Below, piece after piece: positions 34,945-44,353 of a stretch of DNA of 64,000 bases. Position numbers and translations under genes: made by a program. The first letter of the stretch is position 1. Each line of letters opens with the position of its first letter. Source of the stretch: G963675935 sp963803125 (GTDB lineage: Bacteria; Planctomycetota; Planctomycetia; Pirellulales; Thermoguttaceae); the NCBI GenBank assembly GCA_963803125.1, contig CAWDLR010000004.1, forward strand, positions 62,001 to 126,000. The letters are read 5' to 3'. Below the pieces are notes generated by a model that worked only from the letters and a program-made list of their open reading frames with translations, was not told the DNA's origin and did no database searches.

Positions 34945-35847
34945 TTAGGCGCGTGCGGCGTCGGCGGAGGCGCTGGTCAACGGATTGGGGGTACCGTCCA
35001 GCGGCTGGTCAACCTGCGCTTCGCTCAGCCGCGATTTGATCTTGGCCACATAATCGGGCGACAACTCAAACCCAATCCACCGCCGGCCGAGTTTCTTCGC
35101 CACCGTAAACGTCGTGCCGCTGCCGCCAAACGGGTCGAGCACGATTTCCCCCGGATTCGAGCAGCAGCGAATGATTCGCCCGAGAAGCTGCTCCGGCATT
35201 TGACAGCCGTGAAATCCCTCACGCTCCTTGAACGTTCCGGCTACTCGGGAAAAGTACCAAGTGTCGTCTTCCGCCTGAAAACCCTCGGGCAAATCTTGTG
35301 GACGCAGGATCCAATCGTGGCGCAGAACCCGGTCCTTCGGGGGAAGAATCCACGTGTTGTCTGGCAATCGTCCATTAGGGTTCGCCCTTGTGTCGGCGTA
35401 AACCAACTGTCTCGCCGATCGAACTCGCACCTCCGCATCGTTGACGTTGAACGTGAAGCTCTTCGCATTTTTCACAAAATGAAACAGATGGGTATGCGAG
35501 CGGCTAAACGCCCGCGTACAGTTCACTCCGAAGGTATAGTACCAGATTACCCAGCTTCGGCATGAAAATCCCAGTTTTTGCGCCTCTATTTTCAATTCGG
35601 CCGCGTACTCGTCGCCGATGGCCAGCCAGAACGTGCCATCCGGCTTCAACGCCTTATAGACGCCGGCCATCCACTTTCGATTCCAGTCGATGTATTCATC
35701 ACCGTCCCGCCGGTCGTGGTAGACGTCGTACTGGTATCCGATGTTGAACGGCGGGTCGGCGAACGCCAAATCGATACTGCCGGGCTCTACCTTGTCGAGC
35801 AGTTCGATGCAATCGCCCTGATGCACTTTGTTGATCGCCAATCCCAC
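34945..35847 (-). CDS. site-specific DNA methyltransferase (N4/N6, beta order), orphan
   Basis: A 300-residue enzyme. The catalytic motif IV is ADPPFNIGY near residue 30, and motif I, the SAM-binding FGGSGTT, is near residue 240. The catalytic motif therefore precedes the SAM motif, the beta-class order shared by CcrM and HinfI-type enzymes. Conserved flanks include HQGDCIELLDKV at the start, HTHLFHFVKNAKSFTFN and MPEQLLGRIIRCCSNPGEIVLDPF. Motif IV DPPF fits N6-adenine or N4-cytosine methylation of double-stranded DNA. No restriction enzyme gene is adjacent. The target sequence is unknown. An epigenetic or self-protection role is inference. Confidence 0.85.
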   Translation of the reverse strand: MGLAINKVHQGDCIELLDKVEPGSIDLAFADPPFNIGYQYDVYHDRRDGDEYIDWNRKWMAGVYKALKPDGTFWLAIGDEYAAELKIEAQKLGFSCRSWVIWYYTFGVNCTRAFSRSHTHLFHFVKNAKSFTFNVNDAEVRVRSARQLVYADTRANPNGRLPDNTWILPPKDRVLRHDWILRPQDLPEGFQAEDDTWYFSRVAGTFKEREGFHGCQMPEQLLGRIIRCCSNPGEIVLDPFGGSGTTFTVAKKLGRRWIGFELSPDYVAKIKSRLSEAQVDQPLDGTPNPLTSASADAARA

Positions 35848-36075
35848 GGCTCACCTCCGTACGCGCTCCGCGACGTTCATCGGTTTTCTCTTCAGACAAC
35901 ATACCACACTGACCGCGAAGGCGCAATACCCCGTAGGTTAAAACGCGCCGTGCTGCTTGCGGTTCGCTCGCCCCCATGCTAGGCTGCGCTACACAACCCA
36001 CCTCCACCAGGCCGACCGGCCCGGATATGACCCCGACCGTGTGGCCATCTCAAACATGGCAATGGGAGACGACCG

Positions 36076-37386
36076 ATGGAAATCAAGAAGGACAGCTCGC
36101 GGCGTGACTTTCTGAAGGCATCGACCGCTGCGGCGGCCGGCGCTGCCTTGGCTTTCAACGCGAACATCGCTCGCAGCGCATACGCCGCCGGCGGCGACGC
36201 CGTCAAAATCGCCCTGATCGGCTGCGGCGGCCGCGGCAGCGGCGCGGCCGTCAATGCACTCAGCACCACGGCCAACGTGAAGTTGACGGTAATGGCCGAC
36301 GCCTTCAAGGACTCGCTCGACAACAGCCTCTCCCACATTAAGAACGAATGCGGCCAGCGCGTCGACGTGCCCGAAGGGCGGCGATTCGCCGGGCTGGACG
36401 CCTACGCCAAGGCCATCCAGAGCGACGTTGACGTGGTCTTGCTCTGCACGCCCCCCGGTTTCCGGCCCGCGCACTTCGAGGCGGCGGTCGCGGCGGGCAA
36501 GCACGTCTTCATGGAAAAGCCGCTGGCTACCGACGCCCCCGGCGTCCGCCGCGTCCTCGCCGCCAACGCCGAAGCGAAAAAGAAGAAGTTGGCCGTCGCC
36601 GTCGGCCATCACTTGCGGCATGAAACCAAGTACCGCGAGATCGTCGCACGCATTCACGACGGCGCCATCGGCGATCTGACCCACCTGCGGGCGTTCTTCA
36701 ACGACAGCGGCGTCTGGATTCGGCCGCGGCTGCCCGGCCAGACCGAGATGCAGTATCAAGTTCGCAATTGGTACTACTTCACCTGGCTGAGCGGCGATCA
36801 TATCGTCGAGCAGCACGTCCACGACCTCGACGTCTGCAATTGGATCGCCAAGGCTCACCCCTTGGAAGCCGAGGGCATGGGCGGCCGGCAAGTCCGTGTC
36901 GGCAAAGACGTCGGCGAGATCTTCGACCATCACGCCGTCGAGTTCACCTATCCCGGCGGATTGAAGGTGTTCAGCTACTGCCGCCACATCCCCGGCTGTT
37001 GGAGTTCCTTCTCCCAGCACGCCCACGGCACGAAGGGGTCGGCCAATCTGATCGGTTACGGCAACGGCGAGTTGGTCGTGCCCGGCAAGACGCTACGATT
37101 CCCGCACGGTCCCGACGGACATCAGGTCGAAATGGACGAACTGTTTGCCGCGATTGTCGCCGGACAGCCGTACAATGAGGTCGATTCACGGATTGACGGC
37201 ACGATGACCGCGATCCTCGGCCGCATGGCGACCTACTCCGGCAAGATCGTCGCCTGGGATGATGCGGTCAATTCAACGCTCAATTTGGCTCCAAAGAGCC
37301 TTGCCTGGGATGCCGAAACGCCGGTGAAACCCCGGCCCGACGGCACCTACGCCTGCGCCGTCCCCGGCGTAACCAAGGCGTGGTGA
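36076..37386 (+). CDS. Gfo/Idh/MocA family oxidoreductase, Tat-exported
   Basis: A 436-residue protein. The Tat signal SSRRDFLKASTAAAAGAALA is at the N-terminus. The Rossmann nucleotide-binding segment is VKIALIGCGGRGSGAA, followed by VDVVLLCTPPGFRPAHFEAAVAAGKHVFMEKPLA, where the EKP lysine is the family's catalytic residue. The C-terminal domain includes DHIVEQHVHDLDVCNW, typical of planctomycete members. These enzymes oxidise or isomerise sugars with NAD(P). The start ATG 36076 gives the correct Tat spacing. It precedes the TIM-barrel gene by about 40 bases and the pair may be co-transcribed. Confidence 0.85.
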   Translation: MEIKKDSSRRDFLKASTAAAAGAALAFNANIARSAYAAGGDAVKIALIGCGGRGSGAAVNALSTTANVKLTVMADAFKDSLDNSLSHIKNECGQRVDVPEGRRFAGLDAYAKAIQSDVDVVLLCTPPGFRPAHFEAAVAAGKHVFMEKPLATDAPGVRRVLAANAEAKKKKLAVAVGHHLRHETKYREIVARIHDGAIGDLTHLRAFFNDSGVWIRPRLPGQTEMQYQVRNWYYFTWLSGDHIVEQHVHDLDVCNWIAKAHPLEAEGMGGRQVRVGKDVGEIFDHHAVEFTYPGGLKVFSYCRHIPGCWSSFSQHAHGTKGSANLIGYGNGELVVPGKTLRFPHGPDGHQVEMDELFAAIVAGQPYNEVDSRIDGTMTAILGRMATYSGKIVAWDDAVNSTLNLAPKSLAWDAETPVKPRPDGTYACAVPGVTKAW

Positions 37387-37419
37387 GGTCTCTTGGCTCT
37401 CGATGAAAGGCGAACGGCC

Positions 37420-38406
37420 ATGCTCATGCCTCGCTCAGAAAGTGCTTGCCGGCGAGAAACGCCCCCCGATTGCAATCGTGGGGGGGCTTTGGAAAGCGGC
37501 AAGAACTCCTCGAAGGTTGGACTAGTTGACAAGCGAGCGATCAACCGTCGAACGCTCTTAGTTCGATCGGTCCAGACAGCGGCGTTCGCTCTCGCGGGAG
37601 CTTCCTGCAGCCCGCTGTCGGCCGCCCCGCAATCGCGGCGGTTCCGAATCGGGGCGTGCGAGTGGACGCTCGGCAAACCCTGCGATCCCGCCTCGCTCAC
37701 CGTGGCCAAGCAGATCGGGTTGGACGGTGTGCAGATCGACATGGGCACCGTGGCCAACGACATGCATCTTCGCCGTGCCGAAGTGCAACAGGCATACCTG
37801 GAAGCATCGCAGCGGACCGGCGTCGCCATCGCCTCCTTGGCCGAGGCCGCTTTCTGGGACGCTCCGCTCTGCACCGATCCCCGCGCGGCCAAGTGGCTCG
37901 ACCAGAGCATCGACGTCTGCAAAGCCCTCGGCCTGACGATCACCATGCCGGCTTGCTTCGAACTCGACATGCGCGACACCGCCGGCATCGACCATTTCGT
38001 CGCCGTGCTCAAGCGGATAGCGCCGAAAGCGGAGAAACTCGGAGTGACCATCGGCCTGGAAAACTGGCTAAGCGCCGAAGACCACCGCCGCCTGCTCGGC
38101 CGCATCGGTTCCTCCGCCGTAAAGGTCTACTACGACGTCGGCAACTCGACGGACAAGGGCCGCGACGTAGTTAAGGAAATACGCTCGTTGGGCAAGTTGA
38201 TCTGCGAGTTCCACTTCAAGGATGCCGGGCATCTGCTCGGCCAGGGTCGCATCGATTTCCGCAAAGTCCGCAAGGCGCTCGACGACATCGGCTACAGCGG
38301 ATGGCTGAACATCGAAGCTGCCATGCCGCACGGGGTCGTCGCCGACGGCAAGACGCAACTCGAGTTTCTCCGCGGGCTGTTTCCGGCGAAAACCGAATCG
38401 AAGTGA
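37420..38406 (+). CDS. sugar phosphate isomerase/epimerase-like TIM barrel, Tat-exported; start uncertain
   Basis: A xylose-isomerase-like TIM-barrel protein. Conserved parts are RFRIGACEWTLG, AKQIGLDGVQIDM, LGVTIGLENWL, VKVYYDVGNST, LICEFHFKDAGH and GYSGWLNIEA, with acidic and His residues at strand ends that would bind a metal. A Tat signal (NRRTLLVRSVQTAAFALAG) begins only about 45 residues after the ATG at 37420. Between the two lies a terminator-like hairpin (37461-37487). The true start may therefore be further downstream at a non-standard codon. Other in-frame starts are 37393 and 37426. Confidence 0.8.
   Translation: MLMPRSESACRRETPPDCNRGGALESGKNSSKVGLVDKRAINRRTLLVRSVQTAAFALAGASCSPLSAAPQSRRFRIGACEWTLGKPCDPASLTVAKQIGLDGVQIDMGTVANDMHLRRAEVQQAYLEASQRTGVAIASLAEAAFWDAPLCTDPRAAKWLDQSIDVCKALGLTITMPACFELDMRDTAGIDHFVAVLKRIAPKAEKLGVTIGLENWLSAEDHRRLLGRIGSSAVKVYYDVGNSTDKGRDVVKEIRSLGKLICEFHFKDAGHLLGQGRIDFRKVRKALDDIGYSGWLNIEAAMPHGVVADGKTQLEFLRGLFPAKTESK
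37461..37487 (+). terminator. terminator-like hairpin after the oxidoreductase gene
   Basis: GCCCCCC at 37461-37467 pairs with GGGGGGC at 37481-37487 around the self-complementary GATTGCAATC, followed by TTTGG. It lies 75 bases after the stop of the oxidoreductase and inside the nominal 5' end of the next reading frame. Confidence 0.6.
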
Positions 38407-38475
38407 TCCGCCATCGATGCGCCGAGGCCGATGGGTCGCTTGCGGCCTCGCTTCGCACCTGCTAGGCTGTGCCGC

Positions 38476-39447
38476 ATGGGATACATCATCGGCACCGACG
38501 AGGCCGGCTACGGGCCCAACCTGGGGCCGCTGGTGATTTCCGCCACGCTCTGGGAGGCGCCGGACGGTGTGGCGGCCGAGGACCTTTTCGAGCGGCTTGT
38601 CCACGTCATCGCGCCGAGACTTGACCGCCGCAATGGAGATGTGATCGCGCGAATTGCGATGGCCGACTCGAAGAAGCTCTATTCTCCCGACATCGGGCTG
38701 CGGCATCTGGAGCGCGGCCTATGGCCTGCCTTCGCACTGCTCGGCTGGTGGCCACAAACATGGCGCGAGGTATGGGCCCACGTCGCCCCCGACGCCCTCG
38801 ACACCATGCAGACCGTCCCTTGGTACGTCGATTACGATGGGGCGACGCCCTCGACCTGCGCGGCGGCCGAGATCGAGCCGTTGGCCGATCGGCTGCGATC
38901 GGGCATGGCCGCCGCCGGCGTGCGGCTCTTGGCAGTGTGCAGCCGGGCGATCTTCGCCCATCAATTCAACGACCTGGTCGAGCGGCAGGGCTCGAAAGGG
39001 GCGGCCCTTTCCCAGGAAACCCTCGCATTGGCCGCCGCAATGATCGAGCCGCTCCCCGCCGGCCCGATCTCGCTGGTCTGCGACAAACATGGCGGGAGAA
39101 ATCGTTATGGTTCGCTATTGGCCCGGCATTTTCCCGAGTGGCTGATCGAGGTCCGCGGCGAGGGACGCCAGCGCAGCGTCTATCGCTTCGGGCCGTCGGA
39201 GCGCCGCGTCGAAGTCTCGTTCTGCGTCCAGGCCGAGGCCTACTTGCCGGCCGCCTTGGCGTCGATGGCCTCGAAATACCTTCGCGAGTTGGCGATGCAG
39301 GCGTTCAACGACTTCTGGCGCCGCCGCCTGCCAGACCTGGCGCCCACGGCAGGATATCCGTGCGACGCCAAGCGATTCCGCGCCGACATCGCCGAAACGC
39401 AGCGGCAGTTGCACATTAGCGATCGAGTCTTGTGGCGGATGAGATGA
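38476..39447 (+). CDS. divergent RNase HII-like protein
   Basis: A 323-residue soluble protein. The N-terminus, MGYIIGTDEAGYGPNLGPLV, aligns with the DEAGRGP box of RNase HII (catalytic Asp-Glu), and ADSKKLYS aligns with the DSKKL box (catalytic Asp). A further conserved acidic segment is LVCDKHGGRNRYGSLL. Compared with true RNase HII (about 200 residues) it has a long insertion and a different C-terminal half (QAEAYLPAALASMASKYLRELAM, a helical region resembling the RNase H helix that closes the active site). It may cleave RNA/DNA hybrids, but substrate loss is possible. The start ATG 38476 gives the conserved N-terminus. A normal rnhB is not in the window. Confidence 0.7.
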   Translation: MGYIIGTDEAGYGPNLGPLVISATLWEAPDGVAAEDLFERLVHVIAPRLDRRNGDVIARIAMADSKKLYSPDIGLRHLERGLWPAFALLGWWPQTWREVWAHVAPDALDTMQTVPWYVDYDGATPSTCAAAEIEPLADRLRSGMAAAGVRLLAVCSRAIFAHQFNDLVERQGSKGAALSQETLALAAAMIEPLPAGPISLVCDKHGGRNRYGSLLARHFPEWLIEVRGEGRQRSVYRFGPSERRVEVSFCVQAEAYLPAALASMASKYLRELAMQAFNDFWRRRLPDLAPTAGYPCDAKRFRADIAETQRQLHISDRVLWRMR

Positions 39448-39458
39448 GGGGCCAGAGG

Positions 39459-39851
39459 TCAGCGGTCCGCGGCGATCCGCAACTGGGCGCGGCACTGCGC
39501 CACAGTGCGGTCGCGCAAGGCCGCTGCCTCGGGCGTGGCGGCGCGACGCGACTGGGCCGACACAAGCTGCTCGCGGGCGACCGCCGCATCGACCTGCTCG
39601 GCCGGGACCGCCCGCTGCGTCAACACCGAGACCACGTCCTCAAACACCTCGACGAATCCCCCCTCGACATAGTAGCGATCGGCCTGCGCGCCTCCGCGGC
39701 GGACCCGCATTTCGCCGTAGCCCAGCCGCCCGATCAAAGGCGTGTGGCCCGCCGCGATGCCGATCTCGCCGTCGTACAGCGTCAGCGCGACGAACTCGGC
39801 CGGTTGGTCGTAAATGGTCCGCTCGGGAGTGACGACGATGCACTGCAACAT
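39459..39851 (-). CDS. atpC: ATP synthase F1 subunit epsilon
   Basis: A 130-residue subunit. MLQCIVVTPERTIYDQPAEFVALTLYDGEIGIAAGHTPLIGRLGYGEMRV is the N-terminal beta sandwich, YYVEGGFVEVFEDVVSVLTQRA closes it, and the short C-terminal helical hairpin regulates rotation. It is the last gene of the atp series, separated from atpD by a GDSL hydrolase gene. The start ATG 39851 gives the normal N-terminus; the open frame upstream is low-complexity. The family is well conserved and the assignment is firm. Confidence 0.92.
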   Translation of the reverse strand: MLQCIVVTPERTIYDQPAEFVALTLYDGEIGIAAGHTPLIGRLGYGEMRVRRGGAQADRYYVEGGFVEVFEDVVSVLTQRAVPAEQVDAAVAREQLVSAQSRRAATPEAAALRDRTVAQCRAQLRIAADR

Positions 39852-39901
39852 GGATGTCGAATGGCGAGATTGAATTGTCGAAGGAATGTGGAAGCTCGAA
39901 A

Positions 39902-40612
39902 TCACTTGGGCGGCTCGCTGGCGGCGATCTTCTTGTCGGGCACTCCCAGGGCGCGAAGCACGCCAATGGCCATGATGGCGTCGCCCGGCGGCTTCATGTG
40001 AACGCCGTCGCTGGTGAGCCAGTTTGCCTGGCCGGCCGGCTTCTTCTTCAGCGCTTTCAGGAACATGCCGTGAAGATCGACAAGCTGGCACTTCTTCTCG
40101 GTCGCGATCTGTCTTTCGGCTTTCGCATAGGCAGCCAGCCGCTTGTTGCCCTCCGAACTTGGGTTTTCCTGGATGACCGTGGGCGTCAACAAGATGACGC
40201 GAATGCCAGCCTTTTGCGCCTGCTCGACCATTTTGGCGACGTTTTCTTTATAGGCCACCAGGATTTTCGGGTCTTTCGGTTTGTCGAGGCGGTGCCAAAC
40301 GTCATTGATTCCGATGCTGATGGTGACCACGGCCGGCTTGAGCTTCACCACGTCGTTGTCGAACCGCCGCACCAGGTCCTCGGCCTTTTGACCGCCGATG
40401 CCCTTGTTGACCACCTTCGGAATCTTCAAGTCCGGATATTGCTGGGCCAAAACGGCGTCGATATCGCGGAGGTAGCCGCCCGCCGCGGTGATCGAATCGC
40501 CGATGGCGACGATGGTGTCGCCGGGCTTGAGCACCAACTGCTTCGGCGAATCCGCCGGCGCGGGCCCTAACAGAGCCAGGATCATTGCGAAGAAACTCCC
40601 AAACGCTTGCAT
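39902..40612 (-). CDS. SGNH/GDSL hydrolase, exported, inside the ATP synthase cluster
   Basis: A 236-residue protein with a short Sec-type signal (MQAFGSFFAMILALLGPAPA). It carries the SGNH blocks: IVAIGDSIT (block I, Ser), VNKGIGGQKAEDL (block II, Gly), ISIGINDVW (block III, Asn) and DGVHMKPPG (block V, Asp-x-x-His). It is an extracytoplasmic esterase or acetylhydrolase; such enzymes remove acyl groups from polysaccharides. It sits between atpD and atpC with the same orientation and has no known role in ATP synthesis. Confidence 0.85.
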   Translation of the reverse strand: MQAFGSFFAMILALLGPAPADSPKQLVLKPGDTIVAIGDSITAAGGYLRDIDAVLAQQYPDLKIPKVVNKGIGGQKAEDLVRRFDNDVVKLKPAVVTISIGINDVWHRLDKPKDPKILVAYKENVAKMVEQAQKAGIRVILLTPTVIQENPSSEGNKRLAAYAKAERQIATEKKCQLVDLHGMFLKALKKKPAGQANWLTSDGVHMKPPGDAIMAIGVLRALGVPDKKIAASEPPK

Positions 40613-40681
40613 AGCTAGAACTCCTTGCGAGAAAGTGGAAACTGCTTTCGGCTGTTCTCGTTATCTCGATTTCGTCGCTCC

Positions 40682-42173
<1,492 letters not shown>

Positions 42174-42186
42174 GTATTATCTCTAG

Positions 42187-42432
42187 CTAGGACTTGGTTG
42201 TTCGCTTGGAATCCAAATAAACGGTATCGGGACAAATGTCTTGTTCGTGCGGCCAAACGACCGTTCCGTTTTCGGCCTTTACCTGCCGGAAGTAGGCGTT
42301 GTCTTGAAGTTCCCGAAACACGCCGAAGTCCAACAGCGGCCGACAATCATAGGTTCCTGTCTCGCCATTGCTGAAGGTGATTTCCAGCCGGTAATTGTCG
42401 CCAGGTTTCACCACCTTAACTCGCGGGTTCAT
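42187..42432 (-). CDS. DUF2442 family protein, probable partner of the DUF4160 protein
   Basis: An 81-residue protein. VVKPGDNYRLEITFSNGETGTYDCRPLLDFGVFRELQDNAYFRQVKAENGTVVWPHEQDICPDTVYLDS is the whole DUF2442 domain, including the WP-x-x-x-DI-x-P-D-x-x-Y signature. It is four bases downstream of a DUF4160 gene in the same direction, an adjacency I know from many genomes and suspected of being a toxin-antitoxin-like or mobile module. Here the module sits inside the ATP synthase cluster. Confidence 0.85.
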   Translation of the reverse strand: MNPRVKVVKPGDNYRLEITFSNGETGTYDCRPLLDFGVFRELQDNAYFRQVKAENGTVVWPHEQDICPDTVYLDSKRTTKS

Positions 42433-42436
42433 GGTT

Positions 42437-42706
42437 TCACCTCAAGGGATCGATCTTGTAGGGCTGCTGGCCAGTGACGGCCAGTTGCCAATCAGCCATT
42501 AGTTCGTCCTTATGAATCTCGACCCACGCCAAAAGCAGCCGCATTTTCGCTGGCGGCAGCCGTCCTTCCAACACTTCGCCTTCGGCTATCGACACGACGG
42601 CTTCGTGTTCCTGGTATTTCGCATGAATGTGCGGCGCGTGATGCTGTTTGTTGTCCACGAAATACAAGGAGACAATAATCCCGTAGAACATCGAGACGAC
42701 CGGCAC
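42437..42706 (-). CDS. DUF4160 family protein
   Basis: An 89-residue protein. MPVVSMFYGIIVSLYFVDNKQHHAPHIHAKYQEHEAVVSIAEGEVLEGRLPPAKMRLLLAWVEIHKDEL matches DUF4160, with the HxPHIHA-x-Y segment as its hallmark. The role of the family is unknown. It is transcribed in the same direction as the atp genes and is followed immediately by DUF2442. The start ATG 42706 lies 24 bases after the end of atpG. Confidence 0.85.
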   Translation of the reverse strand: MPVVSMFYGIIVSLYFVDNKQHHAPHIHAKYQEHEAVVSIAEGEVLEGRLPPAKMRLLLAWVEIHKDELMADWQLAVTGQQPYKIDPLR

Positions 42707-42730
42707 GTTAGCCTCCTTTGTGAAGTCTAT

Positions 42731-43651
42731 TCACTTCAGCGCCTCCGCCCCGCCGATAATCTCCAGCAATTCGCTGGTGATCTGCCCTTGCCGGGCGCGG
42801 TTGTAGGCCATCGACAACTGCGAGATCATGCTGTCGGCGTTTTCGGTGGCGGCCTTCATCGCCACCATCCGCGCGATCTGCTCGCTCACCGCGGCGTCGA
42901 GAAAACACTTGAACAGACGCACCTTGAAACTGGTCGGCACGATTTCGTCCAAGATACTCGCCGCCGAGGGCAGGAACTCGTATTGCCGTTCGCCGAGGGA
43001 GCCGGAGTTGTACTCCGCACGCTCCGCGCGCGGGCTCGGCACACGGCCTGTGCCGGATGCTGCGGTCAACTCGCCCAGCGGCAGCAACGTCTCGACGACC
43101 GCCGCCTGATGGCTGGCGCTTTGGAACTTCGTGTAAACCACGTCGAGCCGGTCGAGCGCCCCATCGCCGAAATCGAGCAGGTAGCGGCTGGCCAACACGT
43201 TGACCTCGGCGAAACTCGGCTTGTCGTTGAAATGGGTGAACGTCGCGGCCAGCGGCAGCTTGCGGAAGCGGAAAGCCGAAATCCCGCGCTTGCCCGCCAT
43301 CTCGACGTCGACCTGCGGAATCTTGTCGCACAGTTCGTGGTAGCGGGCGACGGCCAGACGCAGCACGCTCGAATTGTAGCCGGCGCAGAGTCCGCGGTTG
43401 GCGGTCAGCACCAGCAGGATCGCCCGCTTCGTCTCCGCCCGCGGCGTCAGCAACGGATGTCTGACTTCCAGCCCGCTGTGGGCCAGATGGCCGACCAGGG
43501 CGGTGATTCGTTTCGTATACTCGGCCGCGGCAATAGCCCGATCCATCGCCCGCTTGAACTGCGCGGTCGAGATCAGTTCCATCGTCCGCGTAATCTTGCG
43601 AATACTGCGGATCGACTTGCGTCGGCGGTCTAATGCTCGGGCTTTGGCCAT
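42731..43651 (-). CDS. atpG: ATP synthase F1 subunit gamma, with repeat-encoded insert
   Basis: A 306-residue rotor shaft subunit. N-terminal MAKARALDRRRKSIRSIRKITRTMELIST and C-terminal AARMVAMKAATENADSMISQLSMAYNRARQGQITSELLEIIGGAEAL are conserved. Between LLPLGELTAA and YEFLPSAASILDEI the protein carries about 25 unusual residues (SGTGRVPSPRAERAEYNSGS) encoded by palindromic DNA at 43004-43055. That loop lies far from the rotor coiled coil, where an insertion could be tolerated. The ATG start 43651 is normal. The gene is flanked by the DUF4160/2442 module and by a hypothetical membrane protein gene. Confidence 0.92.
   Translation of the reverse strand: MAKARALDRRRKSIRSIRKITRTMELISTAQFKRAMDRAIAAAEYTKRITALVGHLAHSGLEVRHPLLTPRAETKRAILLVLTANRGLCAGYNSSVLRLAVARYHELCDKIPQVDVEMAGKRGISAFRFRKLPLAATFTHFNDKPSFAEVNVLASRYLLDFGDGALDRLDVVYTKFQSASHQAAVVETLLPLGELTAASGTGRVPSPRAERAEYNSGSLGERQYEFLPSAASILDEIVPTSFKVRLFKCFLDAAVSEQIARMVAMKAATENADSMISQLSMAYNRARQGQITSELLEIIGGAEALK
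43004..43055. repeat. palindromic DNA in frame inside atpG
   Basis: CGGAGTTGTACTCCG (43004-43018) is one small palindrome. CGGCACACGGCCTGTGCCG (43037-43055) is a second, closely related to the arms of the element in ribF (54401-54450). The frame stays open across both. Confidence 0.75.
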
Positions 43652-43685
43652 AAACGTCAGTTTACCATCAAGGAACTTTATCTGG

Positions 43686-44153
43686 TCAACGATTCTGCGC
43701 GGCAGTATTGGATCCTATTCCAGGGGCATGGTGAGCAATGTCGTCCTTTGACAAGTTGCCAGCGGTTGTGCCTAGCAACAACTTACGAACGGATACCGTA
43801 ACCGATAGTTCATTCGCGTCTTTGTTCGGGTGTACAATGGCCAATACCATTTGCTTATATACTTCCTCCGGAAGCCACATTGCGAGTTCCCACGACAACC
43901 TATTGGCCCGCTCATAGTCGTCTTCGGAGGAAGATGCTTTCAATCTGCGCGCTAGAGCCAAATACTCCGCGGCGCGTGCGGCTTGCTCTTGCACTTTCCT
44001 GTTCCATTGCATTTCGTCGAGGAACCGACTGTACTCTTTTTGGAGGCTAAGTTTCAGTCGCTCAACGACCAGATTTCGCGCAAGGAATGCCACAATTAAC
44101 AGGAGGGCACTCGTTACAACTGCATTAGACAAAACGCTCACAACGCTGTCCAT
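43686..44153 (-). CDS. small membrane-anchored protein in the ATP synthase cluster
   Basis: A 155-residue protein with an N-terminal membrane helix (VVSVLSNAVVTSALLLIVAFLA) followed by a long charged helix (VVERLKLSLQKEYSRFLDEMQWNRKVQEQAARAAEYLALARRL) and a short domain of unknown type. The layout resembles small stator-like or membrane-tethered helical proteins. Sequence similarity to atpF-like proteins is not evident. The base composition is less GC-rich than in the atp genes, suggesting acquisition. Function unknown. Confidence 0.6.
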   Translation of the reverse strand: MDSVVSVLSNAVVTSALLLIVAFLARNLVVERLKLSLQKEYSRFLDEMQWNRKVQEQAARAAEYLALARRLKASSSEDDYERANRLSWELAMWLPEEVYKQMVLAIVHPNKDANELSVTVSVRKLLLGTTAGNLSKDDIAHHAPGIGSNTAAQNR

Positions 44154-44224
44154 TTTTCACCTGCCCGTCTGTAAGCGAACCTATGTGGCAGCCGAACCCT
44201 AACCGGCATTCGCGGGTATGTTCG

Positions 44225-44341
44225 CGGGTGGCACCGATAGCTCGGCTATCGGTGTGCCGGAGGCACAGGACGGCGCGGCAAACCCGGAAGACCCTCCCAC
44301 GGCTTCGCTGCCCCCGATAGACGAGCTATCGGGGCCACCCG
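44225..44341. repeat. long inverted repeat near the WbsX gene 3' end
   Basis: Arms 44225-44252 and 44314-44341 pair over 28 bases with two mismatches. Each arm contains a CCGATAGCTCGGCTATCGG-type palindrome. The spacer is 61 bases. It lies between the hypothetical membrane protein and the WbsX-like gene. Confidence 0.85.
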
Positions 44342-44353
44342 TTTTCTCGGCTT

